The position numbers and the translations under genes were made by a program. From positions 80,613,496-80,677,495 of the forward strand of contig OY720641.1 in NCBI GenBank assembly GCA_963169105.1: 64,000 bases of DNA, read 5' to 3'. Under the pieces are notes generated by a model that made no database searches, was not told the DNA's origin, and saw nothing but the letters and a program-made list of their open reading frames with translations. The DNA is from Ceriagrion tenellum. Lineage: Eukaryota; Arthropoda; Insecta; Odonata; Coenagrionidae. Numbering within the stretch: the stretch's first letter is position 1; each line of letters opens with the position of its first letter. Shown one piece after another: positions 48,513 through 60,590 of this stretch.

Positions 48513-49200
48513 GTCATCATCATTGCTTGTTCAATCCTATGATGGGTTGACTGTAGTCCTCCACCCTTCCCTATCTAATGCCAGTTCCCTTACCTCCTGG
48601 TATCTTTCCCTATGTATTGTCTTTTTTATTTGGTGCATGTATTTATTCCTGGGTCCTCCTCTGGGGACTCTTCCCTCTATTTTACCTTCAGTTATGTTCT
48701 TCACAAACCCATGTGTCTCAGGGTGTTTCCAATCTATCTGGTTCCTTTTTCCTGTACTGTGTTCCGTATGGTCCTTTCCTCTTCTACTCTTCTGTACGCT
48801 TCATCATTTATGATTTTATCCGTCCATTTATCTTCAGCATCCTCCTCCAGTACCAGGTTTCGAAGGCTCTTAGTCTTTTCTGGTCAGCTTTTCCAATGGT
48901 CCATGCTTCAGATCAATAGAGTACTACGCTCCACAATCATGTTTTCATATACCATATCCTGTTTTGTTGTCCTATCTTCTTTGAGCAAAGCAGTCTTCTT
49001 TCCATGAACGCCTTCTTAGCTTTGGCTATTCTCCGCTTGATATCCGTACCTTTTTCCCAGTTTCTCTATAATTTCCCATTTTATTCAGCTGTCCTCACTT
49101 TTATCGAATCTTTTGCCTAGCATGGTGTACCTACTCTGTGTATTCGTCTTGAAAAACCAAGAAAAGCATATTTTTTCCATTTTGTTACGTTCCACTTGGC
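48513..49200 (-). pseudogene. LINE family B 3' part, copy 3 (longest)
   Basis: The minus strand encodes a recognisable but broken reverse-transcriptase tail: DIKRRIAKAKKAFMERRLL, then after a frameshift VVLY-stop-SEAWTIGKADQKRLRAFE, then WYWRRMLKINGRI. It ends with GKSPQRRTQE, a decayed GR-x-PRG-x-PR motif. The motif order is that of RTE/CR1-like LINE polymerases after the catalytic core. The 3' terminus (plus strand 48514-48524) is TCATCATCATT, an (ATG)n-type tail. It is 5'-truncated near 49200, with several stops. Plus-strand frames of 96-131 codons here are complements of the LINE and not genes. Confidence 0.85.
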
Positions 49201-49930
49201 TTACATTTCACCAAGATATCATTCGCAGATTTTTACCGCGCTCTATGTTCATAAAATGTAAAACATCTTGAAAGGTAAGAAAGAGTAGGGAGTGGAGTTA
49301 GCCTTTTGACTGTTGGAACCGTATCAAGGGAAAAAAAATTCACTTTTCCTCAGTAGTAGGTGTGCAATGGACATCTAAATGGCCTCTTTCCTTCTGATTT
49401 TCTATTTTTTATTTTAAAATATGTATGTTTGGTCGCCATATCTTAGCTCAACGGTGCACGCGACGAGAATAAAATAAGTACCTTACGACCGGGAAGGCGG
49501 AATATCTGTTGGTTCGGATAGCTCTGGTGAAGGTGCGAGAATCACTGACTGACTGCAAAGCGAAGAGTTGGTCTCCCATGGACGACACTTTTTTCTGGGC
49601 GGCAGTTTCGGCACAAATGAAATTTATATATTTTTTCAATCAGTCTGGTGAAGTTTTTTATTATTCGTTAAGTTAACAATTACAGTAAATTACAGATAAA
49701 AATTATGTACTAACTACTTTATCAATAAAATTTAAACTAGGATAACAGGTTTTATGGTGTCATAAATGCTTAATCTCTCTAAATGTAGGAAAATATAATA
49801 TTTACTTTGTCATACTTCATATATTAGGTAAGAAACATATTATTTCGTAAACTTAATTTTCACAGTATATGCAATTAGTTTGACAGTTGTGTATTCCACA
49901 ATGAATGAGTGGCAATTAACACACGGTCTA
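49201..49930. other. AT-rich stretch, no supported gene
   Basis: Includes a ratchet-like TTCATATATTAG|GTAAGA at 49816-49833 (plus strand) with a moderate pyrimidine tract; otherwise nothing. Confidence 0.35.
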
Positions 49931-50690
49931 GGTAACGCTGTTGCTACGTCCCTGGCAAGAATGCGATGAGTGAAAGAACTTGTCGAAAAGGGGATTTCCG
50001 TGGGTCCTCGAGGTGGCAAGCGGTAAAATTGTGCGGCGTGGGAGAAAAAGGAAGAAGAAAGGTCGAAGGGGTGAAAGTTCCTTAAAGCAACAGAAGTAAT
50101 GACTGGGTGGAATCTTAAGGGTGTAAAAAGAGGCGGCGCAAAAATAAAGGTTGAAGGTGTTCTCGGGAGAAAGTGGTGGGGAGCGCTGGAATTGGAGCGG
50201 GAGTGATTGGGTTTGGTTCGGTTGGGAAAATAAAAGAGTCAAAGGAGAGAAAAAAAATGTGGGAGAGTGGAAGATTCGTTGGTTGTGGCCCTTGAGTCGG
50301 GCGGCTCCCCCGATCTGGACGCAGGAAGACATGCCGGGAAGGGCCGGATGGAGCCTTCGAACATTGCGGCTTGCGGGTGGGAATGGGTTAGATGAGGGGA
50401 AAGCAGATGTGGTGGATAGAAGAACAGGAGGTGGTGAGAGGCAAGGGGGAACGAGGTTAGAGGAAGAGGAAGTTTATATGGCAAGGCAGGGTGAGGGAAG
50501 AGAGTGTGTTCGGTAGTTTGGGCTAGGGTCGTCTTGGGAACGACTTGAGAAGAATAGGAAAGTGTTGGGGGATAAGTAATGGCGAGAGTACGTGACGCAT
50601 TGTGGGTATTTTAAGGAGTTTGCAAAGGCTTTCCGTGGCCCAAAACGCCAATAGATTGAGGGGAGGCATGAATATATGTGCAAAGCCCTT
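49931..50690. other. Purine-rich GC island
   Basis: The plus strand is G/A-rich throughout. Minus-strand frames (134, 81 and 69 codons) and a plus-strand frame (121 codons) overlap and are low-complexity. No recognisable gene. Confidence 0.45.
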
Positions 50691-53592
50691 CCTCGAGTCG
50701 TTCTTTGCGCGAATGGAATTGAATTTTATTGTACTAAATTATAAAATCTAATTGGCGTTTTACGTTAGGCTATCAATGATCGCATACTAGTTTATTTCGT
50801 GATATATTGGGTTGCTGAGATTTATAAAAATTTCTTTAGCTTATTCTAAGATTGATCTCAGTTTTAATACCTTAAAACCTCGAAATTCATCTAGAAAAAC
50901 AAGGACATTTAATCGACTGTGTCATATAATTATAATTTCATTGCATCCCCTTTCTTTCTAAGCGTATCAGTATTCTCATCTGAGTTTGAAAATGCTCAAA
51001 AAAGGTCATACATTCACCCTTACTAACCTTTATTGGCGTTATGCTAATTAGCTGTTGCTAAACATATAGGTATTTTCGTAAAACAATGATGCCACACCAT
51101 TCATTGTGGTTAATTTTGTTGTAATTTCTTATGTTCTTTAAAAATTTTTGCTCGATATCCTTCTTTGATTGATACTAAAGAGAATTCTTTTGAACTCCAA
51201 AATTATACTCACTTAAGGCATTTATTTCGTGTACCCTTTTCCATTTTCTCTTCTGTTGCTCGAATGGACAAGGCACAATGACAAGTTGCTGGAAATAAAT
51301 CTACGCTGGTTATACACTACAGGTATTGCCTCTTTCTTTTTGTTCCTTCCAAGGAAATGTATTCTTTAAAAATTTGATCCGCAGAAATTTACCATAGAGC
51401 TTTTATATTTTCACAGAAATATACATACAAATTTATTTTATACTATTTATCCAATTTATTAATTTTGCAATAATGTATCTTGCTTGATTATGTATGTATT
51501 TTACCATATATTGGAAGAATGGTAATTATAAAATTAATATTCACCAAACTCTACCCTTTAATTATTATGCCGAGTTCCTAAGTATCTTAATATCTGCTTA
51601 TACGCTTTGAACAGGATGTGGAAATTGTTTTACCCATTAAATAATATTCATTGTTTTCCTTTCCCTGTTGCATGTACTTGGGTGTCATCTGATTGTTATG
51701 AATACTAAAGCTCAAAATTCATATGCAGCATTGGTATCTTTAGTGAAAAATATTTTCAAGAGATATAATTTGGGTTATTATTTCCAAGGCCTGGTATAAA
51801 ATAACATAATTAATGCAGCAATGAAGGATTTTAGTGTAAAACTAGTACTGTATATTTGTAAATGCATTTTTATTTTTAATCTGTGATAAAACTGCGTATT
51901 TGGTAAAAGAATTTGTTTATGAAGATGCTAGATGCTTTGTGCACTTGTTCATTACGCATTGCCGAGAAATGACATTAATACCAGAGTATAGAGGGCTTTA
52001 ACTTAGTTTCAATGAATGTTTATCTTGCAAGGAGTGGATATAATGGATTAAAATGCGGCACTGAGAATGAATGAAATTCAACGGAAGAAAGAACAGATTC
52101 TTTTTTTTGTAAAATATGCATGTAGTTCAAGCTGGGAAAGTGATTGAGAGAGTGAGAGCAGTAAGAAAGAAGATAATGGAAGAAAATAGGATGCGATGGA
52201 ATGGGCTCGGATGAAACAGGGAGTAGGAAGGGGGCCTTTCTTCCATCCTTCTCTCTTTTCCGTAGATACATGGTTTTTCGATGGGACGAAAATTATGCTC
52301 CGAGTGAAATACGTGGGAAGAACACGAACGCTGTAAATAAAGTACGTCTGAAAGCTTTTTTTCCTCGATTTAGGTATGGTTCATTGGGATTTCTTGGTCG
52401 GTATCGAACAAGAAAATTTGCAGATAGTTTCTTTCAGTCCCTACCGTAAAAACGGTTTGCTTTTGATAAAAATAGGAACAAATTCAACAGAAAAAACATA
52501 TTTTATTTTCAGTGTAAGGGATCTCATATTTAAATTACTCTAGATATTTTTGGTGAATTTGCATAAATAAACAGCTGTGGAATAACTGTTACAGACAACC
52601 ACCATATATTTAACTTTAATAAAGAACATGAACGTACCAACTTTTACTTTGTGAAAACGAGTTATCTCTTGTGTCATGTCATTAATAGAGGGTGCTTTAA
52701 TGTTTTCCACTATTGTAATTGATATTCCTGTAAATATCAAAATAAAATCGTTAATTCTCAACTTATGCCTATCAATATTCATACCAGCCACGGAATACAA
52801 GGCCCATTAAAGAGAGCAGAAAACGGAATTATTAAAATGATGATTGATTTGGAAATAACTTTATTATAATTTAGAAAAAATGGCGTCAATTTTTCTTGGT
52901 TCTGCTAATTTTATCGAGGATCGAGTAAATGGATGTGAGTTAATTTCATTCCGAAACACGTCGAGTGTTTGGTTACACTTGGACATCTCTCCATTCATCA
53001 CGGCAACGTAAGCCGTAAGACCCAATTCGGTTCCGCGTATTTTATAGCCGCTGGCTGAATACGATTTAAAAAAAGCCATGGGGTACGGCCATGGAAGCCT
53101 TGCGATAGAATAGAAGGGGTAAATTAAAAGAATTCAATGAAATGCCAAAACGTTACCACTCAAAGGTTTTGGCTCTGACCAAGTACGATAATCCACAGTG
53201 ATTTAGACCACTTGAAAATGTTTGCCCTGGCATAATAAAATGCTATATTTATTTTAAAACGTTTTGAATCATCGCTTCTGTATCAGCTAACATGCTGAGA
53301 AATCTGTAATGTTAGTACCGAGGACTTTAAAAATATTCTTTTATATGTCCCAAGGATTGAGCGTTGTAAATCAGCAGTAAATTCTAAAGGGAACGATGGC
53401 TTGATGCAAGTTTAAACTTATCTATTTTCCGTGACTATTTCATGTCAAATGTTTAGTTGAACTATGTGGCACTCACGAGCACAGATTTCGATGTGACTGA
53501 GGGTAAATAATGGTGCCGAAGGACTTGGCTCCTTTGTCGCCCTTCTTATCTATGCTTTTCAACCAATTGCGCCTCACTCCACGCAAGCTTGT
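50691..53592. other. AT-rich stretch, no supported gene
   Basis: Several short frames (60-86 codons), none recognisable. A moderate acceptor followed by GTATGG occurs at 52356-52379. Confidence 0.4.
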
Positions 53593-53927
53593 GCCGCAAT
53601 GTTTCACTAACCATATACCATCACGGTAATGCCGTTTCTGTCGTCGTATTTTATATAGTAGTATTTAAATCTGTAAATTTAACATATTGTCTAAGAGTGT
53701 AGGCAATTTTCCTCTTAGATAAATTTTTTCGACCTCGGTTTCGATATACTTCGCCAAGTTTCGCTAGCTATTTACCATCGTATTGATGCCATTTCTACCC
53801 GTTGTCGTATTTTCCGCTGTCGGATTTTTACCCGTAAATTTGTCATAACGAATAAGAGTAAAGGCAATTTTCCACTTAGGGAAATATTTATTCGGCCTAG
53901 GTTTCGATGTAGTACATCGTCATCAGG
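53593..53927 (-). mobile_element. Penelope-like or related repeat end, duplicated about 160-bp unit
   Basis: Two diverged copies (53593-53752 and 53753 to about 53920) share in register TTTACCAT/TATACCAT, ATGCC(A/G)TTTCT, GTCGTATTTT, GTAAATTT, TAAGAGT, GGCAATTTTCC and TTAG. They also share TTCG(A/G)CCT(C/A)GGTTTCGAT. The final motif reads on the minus strand CTGATGATGACGATG, ACATCGAAACC, the arrangement of CTGATGA followed by GAAAC seen in hammerhead-type ends of Penelope-like elements. The middle stem pairs CGATGT with ACATCG, but not in perfect register with the ribozyme core. Family assignment is an inference; no GIY-YIG or polymerase frame is intact here. Confidence 0.45.
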
Positions 53928-54110
53928 CGCATATCACAAAACAAGAGGAGTATATGTACACAAGGCGAGGTGAAATTTGGGAGAGGGATGGAGAAGGGTT
54001 GGTAAGAGGGAATGGTTAAACAAGACAGGTCAGGGAGGACGAGCGAGGGAAATTACATATTAGGGCGGGGAGGGGTGGGTGGGTAATGGGGAAAAACATA
54101 CCAAGTGTCG
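53928..54110. repeat. Purine-rich flank of the 53.6 kb repeat, with G4
   Basis: Directly after the CATCATCAGG-type motif the plus strand becomes G/A-rich and ends in clustered G runs. It probably belongs to the same element on the minus strand. No frame is recognisable. Confidence 0.35.
54063..54083 (+). other. Strong potential G-quadruplex
   Basis: Five G runs (GGG, GGGG, GGGG, GGG, GGG) are separated by single-nucleotide loops, with a further GGGG at 54088. Single-nt loops predict a very stable parallel quadruplex. Confidence 0.7.
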
Positions 54111-57100
54111 TTGAGAGCTTGCTTTGCGTGTCCATAAATTAACCGGAGTAATATTTAAAATATCTAATTTTATAATTACATTGGTATTTGGCGATATTGA
54201 ACCGTTTTAAAAATCTATTAATTGACCCGTAATTGACTGTGAATATCGTTGAAGACGGAACCTCAACACGTCTGTCTGTATCCTGGAGATTAGGCATTGA
54301 CAATGCGTACAAGGTTAGCGCTTAGTTTTACTGGAAAGGTAGGCGCTGGAGACCTCTATTTACGCTGCTTATTTTACACCTGGTATAAATTGAAATAACG
54401 ATAACTGGAGAAGTAAATATTTTGCCTTTTTATAATTGGTAAATTTTCTGATGAGCGAACATAACAATATAAAAAAAAACTGGAATGGTATTCTATGACT
54501 TAAAAGCAATATCCGTTGTAAGTATGTAAAAATAATTTTTTTTGAAGATTAATTATGAAAGTAAGTTAAAATAATATTTCAAATTCCTAAATTATACATT
54601 TGCATCCCATTAAAATTATTCAATTGGATAAAAGTGCTAGACTATACAATTTATTGAATTATAAATCATGTTAATGGGTGTCTATGAAGAAGGATCATTT
54701 CGCGCCTTTCGCAGAATTCTTACCTTATAATATTAGATACACAAATTTCACAAACTTTCATTTCAAACACACAAAATTTCACAAACAAACAAACAAACTA
54801 CACAAACCACGAAATAACGTCACATATTTCATCTTCGGTGATATGAAAAATAAAAGCTTTATTTTTGGACGTAAGAATACTTTAATTAATTCTTTAAATT
54901 AATAATTACAAATCTATAGTTCGAAATTGTGGCAATTTTGTCTCGTATCCTTTGTACCCCCAGGGCAGTTGTTGTATTCCGCCAGTTATCATGAGTTCAG
55001 ATTATATTTAAAGGAGCTATTTACGCCAATGAGTGCTCATATCTTCATTTTAATTTGTGCCTTGGAGTCTAATAGCACATTTGCCTAATAAAATTCGTTG
55101 GTGTTTAGTCGTCCAGGGTATTCTGTATTCTTTGTACGTATTTCATTCCTCTCATCCGGAACTGAGACGGAGAGCGTAGCGTGCTTATGATTGCTTTGTA
55201 GAACGATATCTGGCTTTTACTCTGACAGCTGCCTTATGATGGAAAAGGAAACTTATCTTCATTATCAGCTCAAACAAGTATCGTTCTCGACTGGTGATTT
55301 TGTTTAACCACGAATGCAGGGCGGCACTCTTGTCAATAAGTTGCTTAATGGGGAGAAACAAGTTGTATCATGAACTTCTTTTTTTTCATGTATTAGGCAA
55401 TGAGAGAGGTAGCCTTTTTCGAGATGATTTTGAAATTTTGATTTGGCATTCTTTGATGTACCTCATGTTTGTCTGGGGGTTTAGGATATGTGACATTTGA
55501 ATTTTGGACATTGGAAGTAGTTATAATGGGTAAGGGTGTATGAAGTAGGAGGGGACGAAAGTGAATCAAATTTCAATGGAGTATAGTGTTGTTTCTCTTT
55601 GTCTTTTCTGTGGTCATTGATGGTGCGTGAGAAGAAGAAATTTTTTACCTTTCATCTTGGTAGCGTATCTCTTTCATTTTGTCACTTATATCAGTTATAG
55701 AAATAACGCATTGGGTTAAAAAATAGGATTGCCCCGATCGTTATTCTGAAACTCGCCTGATCTTAATATTGCATTGTGATCCTAGTGTATCGCTTGGTCC
55801 CAGAGCCTTATTTGGCCCTTAACGTAGTATTTCATCAGCTGTTCCCTAGGCTCTGTCATAAAAGTTGATGGCGCTGCATAATGATTTTCTACCTACCCTC
55901 CTGTTCTCGCACCCACTTTGTCTCGCGTATTTAGCCTCTCTGTTAATGGTCGAAAAAGCGAATCATTCGAGATAGTACCTAACATTAGCTTAGTAATACC
56001 ACACCACTTTTACATTATCATTTCATCACCCTCCTGCTACTGCTTTAATAAATAATTTTTTAAATTCATTTTACATATTTTTGATGCATAATTCCGAAAA
56101 CCGCAGTATTCTTTTAAAAAATGCTCCCGATATAATTTTGTCATGCCTGGCCAAAACTAGAAGGAGAAATTGCTTTGGAATTAGCGTCTTCTTCTCCGAT
56201 CTTGTGACTACATCACAGTATTTCGTTACTATGTACTTTGAGTCATGCTTTTTCATTTTCTCTTTTAGGCTATAAATGGGTGACCAAACCTGGGTCCTCG
56301 ATCAACAGCTTCAGTTGCTAACATAAATGTTTTAGCTCAGCGCGTTCTTTATCACCCTCACCACTAGAGATATATTGTTTTCGAACCGGATTTCTCGTGA
56401 AATGTTGCGAGACAAAGCTGGGAAAATTTATTTGATAATTTTCAGCAGCAGAATTTTGAGTTGATATGCATAATTATTAATCCTAGAGGCCTTTGGAGAT
56501 TTTCTTTAATTTTCAACATATAGCCTAGTACATGGTGCGGATTCAAGGACTGAGCACTGTTGGCTTCCAGAGGTGAGGGTTCACGCAGCCCCTGGAATGA
56601 AGGGTAGTAAATTGTTTTAAACTAGGCATAATATGGCACTTCTATGGCCTAGAATCGTGGCATGTTTTAATAAGAATACCCCATCCCCTCTTCGGTGAAA
56701 ATATGAACCTCTCAGTTAATTTTAAAAATTGAAGTCAAACAATGTTTCTAATCGCAGCATGTACAGCTGTATAGAAGAATACGGATCAGGTGGTACGCTC
56801 ATCCTAATCATTGTTTTTTTTCCAGGCTTTTTTGCTCGCGGCCTACGTAATATGGCCTGGTTTACTGCGAGAGATAAAAGCAGTCGTTAGTTACGTCGTG
56901 AGTTTCCGATTTGAGCATCATCTTACTCTAATCTCTTGGCTCAGCAGTGGAATGGAGGGAGTGATTAATACCAAAGCCTTAACCTCATTTTCATTATGAT
57001 GGATATTTTTCTTACTTGTTTAATTATTGCCAACTTTCAATAAACATAGATGTAAAGGTGATCTTTTGCCTGTAGTGGAAGCCACATATTACCCGAAGGC

Positions 57101-57530
57101 GTTGACTAAAATGTCATAAATGTAAAATGTTATATATTTTATTCCGTTTTTTATATAAACTTGCTAATGTAGTGGTAGTAGTGCATTTTATACCCTAACG
57201 TAGTTGATTGAAGCAAATATTTTGTGTATTATTAAGTACTTGTTAGTTTTTTATTTAGTTCATGAGCATGCTTTCTTATTATATTTGCATCTCTATCATT
57301 TTACGTTGGATAAGAGTCCAAAATGTCTAATTAAATTCATTGTATCTCCAAAGAATATAATTTTTCCCTAGAAATGGTTTCTATAGAGCTTTCATTTTGC
57401 CATACGGGTTAAGCCAAGCTTAAGCGCAAAAAATGCTCGTCATGACCGAATGAAAGTGATACTCATATGTTTGAAAAAATATAATGAAACAAATCCACTC
57501 AGAACAAAAGGAAACCTTTTTCTCTGACAT
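54111..57530. other. AT-rich stretch, no supported gene
   Basis: Contains a CACAAA/CAAA-rich simple-sequence stretch (54739-54810). Nothing else was recognised. Confidence 0.4.
54739..54810. repeat. CAAA-rich simple sequence
   Basis: Repeated ACAAATTTCACAAAC-type words followed by (ACAA)4-5. Confidence 0.75.
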
Positions 57531-58020
57531 AATAATGGGCTAAAGAGAGATCGTGAGAGACAGGGGAAAATTTTCTCTGGGAAAACAAAAGATCTCTGAA
57601 GGAGGGAGGTGACGGGAACCAAAAAACTGTCGCTTTTTGATCCATTCCCGCTATCCTTTGAATGACATCTGATCCACGGCTTAATTAAATGGCTCGCGCT
57701 GCTTGCGGAGGAAATTAACACCAGTGAATAAGGTAAAGGAGAGAAAATTACAGAAGTTTGTGGGGAGAAACGAGTAGGGGGGATGATGCCGCCCCCCTGG
57801 GTACGTACAAAGGGTTAAAAAGGTGGGCGTGGCTTAACTTCGCAGGAAAAGTGCCGGAAAAAGGACCGGAGAAGTGAAAAAGAAAAACAAACGGAAAGGC
57901 AAAGAAAAGTGGTTTCTCCCTCCAAAATCTTTCATGTCACACTCCTCACGTTCCTTATTCCCTGCTCTCTCTGTTTCCTTGCCTGTCTTCCTCATTCTCC
58001 TTCATTTCCCCGGACGGAAA
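57531..58020. other. Purine-to-pyrimidine switch block
   Basis: The plus strand is G/A-rich from about 57540 to 57910, then C/T-rich to about 58010. Small minus-strand frames (93 and 71 codons) flank it without recognisable features. Confidence 0.45.
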
Positions 58021-60140
58021 TAATTCGCACGTGTCTCTTGTGTGGCCTTTGCTACGACTGGGTGCCACTGTTCTAATTAAGGCATCGATTTTATCGACCC
58101 CAGTAACCCGCAAAGCCCACGACCACGCTGTTCTGGGACAGCTAGAGGCACTTTTTTTACCCGCCAGCATAAAGTGACAGTTGTGAGGATGTGGGTTATG
58201 GAAGGGTAATGCGATTTTAGTTATTCCGCAATAGATGATGGAAATTCAGGACTTGGACCATGGGAATGGCTGGCGGAACGGTCTAGTAGAAATTTCTACT
58301 TGGCGAATTTAGGCTTTAGGGTCTTTGAGAACTTAAGATTTACCTTCGATGAGTTAGTCATGAGGTATTAAAAGGAAACAGTGAAAACGCCATGAATTCG
58401 AATATCTTTGCTCAGTTAATGCATCCTTTTCGAATGCAAAGATGAATAGCTCATCATTATGTGTATTCTTATATAATGTAATTAATCAGGTAAACGCGCG
58501 TATAGTGACTGCGAATGATAAAGAGCAATTCTTGCTAGAAAACTTGGCATTTTATACAGCGGCAAGGGATATAAGTTAGTCAGGAACTATGTGTAATATG
58601 TTTTATGAAGTACACCAGGCCAGGATGTACATTTGTGTGTATTTATCCGCGAAGAATGGGCATAGAATTTTTATTTATTGCAAATCATAATTTTATTGGA
58701 ATCTATCAGTCGTATATTTACTTTGTCATCAAGCTTAATGATCGATAAGTGATTGTGACAAATCACTGTGATATGTAGCCACCAGAGTAGAATTGAACCT
58801 GATCATAATATGTTAGAGTTGGTAATGTGAGGGAGGAACGATTAGGGCGAATAATAAAGTGAATTCAGGAGTCAATGCATTTATGAAATTTAAGTAGTAA
58901 TGCGTGTGTGCAAATTTAGTAGTAAGTTGCATAAGAGTGCACTTATTGTAAAGTATAGTGGAACAAGACTAATTAGGCTAGTTTTCACGAAACCGTTCAG
59001 ACCTTGACGATAAGAGAAGATGGCGATTTCGTGTGGTTTCGAAAGATATAGTTCTGCTAATGGTTTCATGACCGTTGATGTATGTGCAAACCAACCCAAA
59101 CTAACATTATAACATTGATTCCTGTTTCTTAGTTCCTTTTAATTTTCCGCAGCATTCTTAAGGCAGAAAAGTCAATTTTTTGGGGTAAATATTTCATTTC
59201 ACTGATGAAGTTGCTGTCCACCATGTCTGATCATTAGTAGCAGTGAGTGTTGCTAACTATTTGTTCTATTCTTTTAATAAATACTGGCACAAGCTTTCAT
59301 TAGTGATATTGTACGTTCGTTTTATCTTCACCATTTTTTGTTTATTCTCATTTCCTTTCCATCCTACATCTTCTGTTGTGGCTCTTTTATCATTGAAGCT
59401 AACTGCCTGATGAGAGCATGTTCCATTCAATTTTTCATTGTTCTCGATTTTTAAAATCCTTCTTCAAACTCTTCTACAACTCTACTTTTCTGTTTCAAAT
59501 TGTTATTAGAATCTTCATCTCTAAAAATGTCTTTTTAGCATTAAATATGTTGCTAATTTTGTCTTTGTAGTAAAGAAGGCATTTAAATCTGTCACAATAT
59601 GACAAAGTAACAATAAGAGGTGAGTAATTAGGCTATAGAAAGTAAAAAAAATTGTCTGCAGATGATTTAAATTCTTAATACTGATCTAAATGCCGTGATA
59701 TGCTTCCACACTGGGGGAGGAAAATCATGGAGGACGTATCTTCTCGTGAGAAAATATTCATTAGAGCAAGTTCTAACCGTTCATGGCATATTCAGAGCGG
59801 CGTATTAATAACCTATTCAATGCGATGTTTCTTATCAAAAATTATGTCCGTATGTTTCAGTTTTTATTAAAGGCCTATTCATTTTTACGTCCCAATAAGT
59901 GCTCCAGTCTGCGGTAGAGAAACTCCCTCATGTCTCTGTTTCAAGCTTCAAATCCACGTTAATTGTTCAGGAAGACTTAAACAAACGTGACCCACTTATT
60001 CCCCTGCCACTGAAATGGATTGTCAAACAAAGCCTGGACAAATTACTTGGATCTCATCAACTGAGAATTGCACGCAAATATGAAAAAACATCGGATCCGA
60101 CTCTTTCGCTCTTCATGCGCAAGACATGCGTGGATGAATT
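58021..60140. other. AT-rich stretch, no supported gene
   Basis: A plus-strand frame of 82 codons (59899-60147) begins right after an in-frame stop with a GTG codon. It has a natural-looking composition but no recognisable domain or splice sites. Confidence 0.35.
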
Positions 60141-60590
60141 CAGATAGAGAGAGAGAGAGTTTTTCAGGGAGATGGCTGAAGGAGAGCACGGTGAATGAGA
60201 TGAACCCAGGTAGAGGGGTGAAGAGGGCACGTAGGGGCGGTATTCCGGATGAAAGGGACGTCTGTGGGGCTCGTGAAGATATAGGCAGCCCCAGGAGAGA
60301 GAGAGAGAGCGAGAGTGGATTGGGTCGAGGCTGCGGTTTTGAGCGAAAGAGTCGGGTGGGAAGGTCGAGTTGGTTTTAGCCGGAGGGTGCTTGAAAGAGT
60401 CAAAGGGAGAGTTAAAAGGGGGCCCTGTGTTGAGGGGCGTGGGCGCACGTAGGCAAAAATAGAATGGATAACGCAGCGAGATTGAGGAGACAGGAGACAG
60501 AATATGGGAACCGGTGAACGCAAGGAAATATTGATAGGGAAAGGAACAAGCCCTGCTTTCCTGAGGCTTTCTAATGAGATCAAGGTTGGT
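60141..60590. other. Purine-rich block with two GA tracts
   Basis: The plus strand is G/A-rich, with GA repeats at 60143-60159 and 60294-60315. The 197- and 139-codon minus-strand frames overlap each other and are serine/proline-rich, so they are compositional. Confidence 0.5.

Noticed and set aside
48523..49007. Plus-strand frames of 96-131 codons
   Set aside because: They are the complement of the family B LINE reverse-transcriptase tail, which reads on the minus strand.
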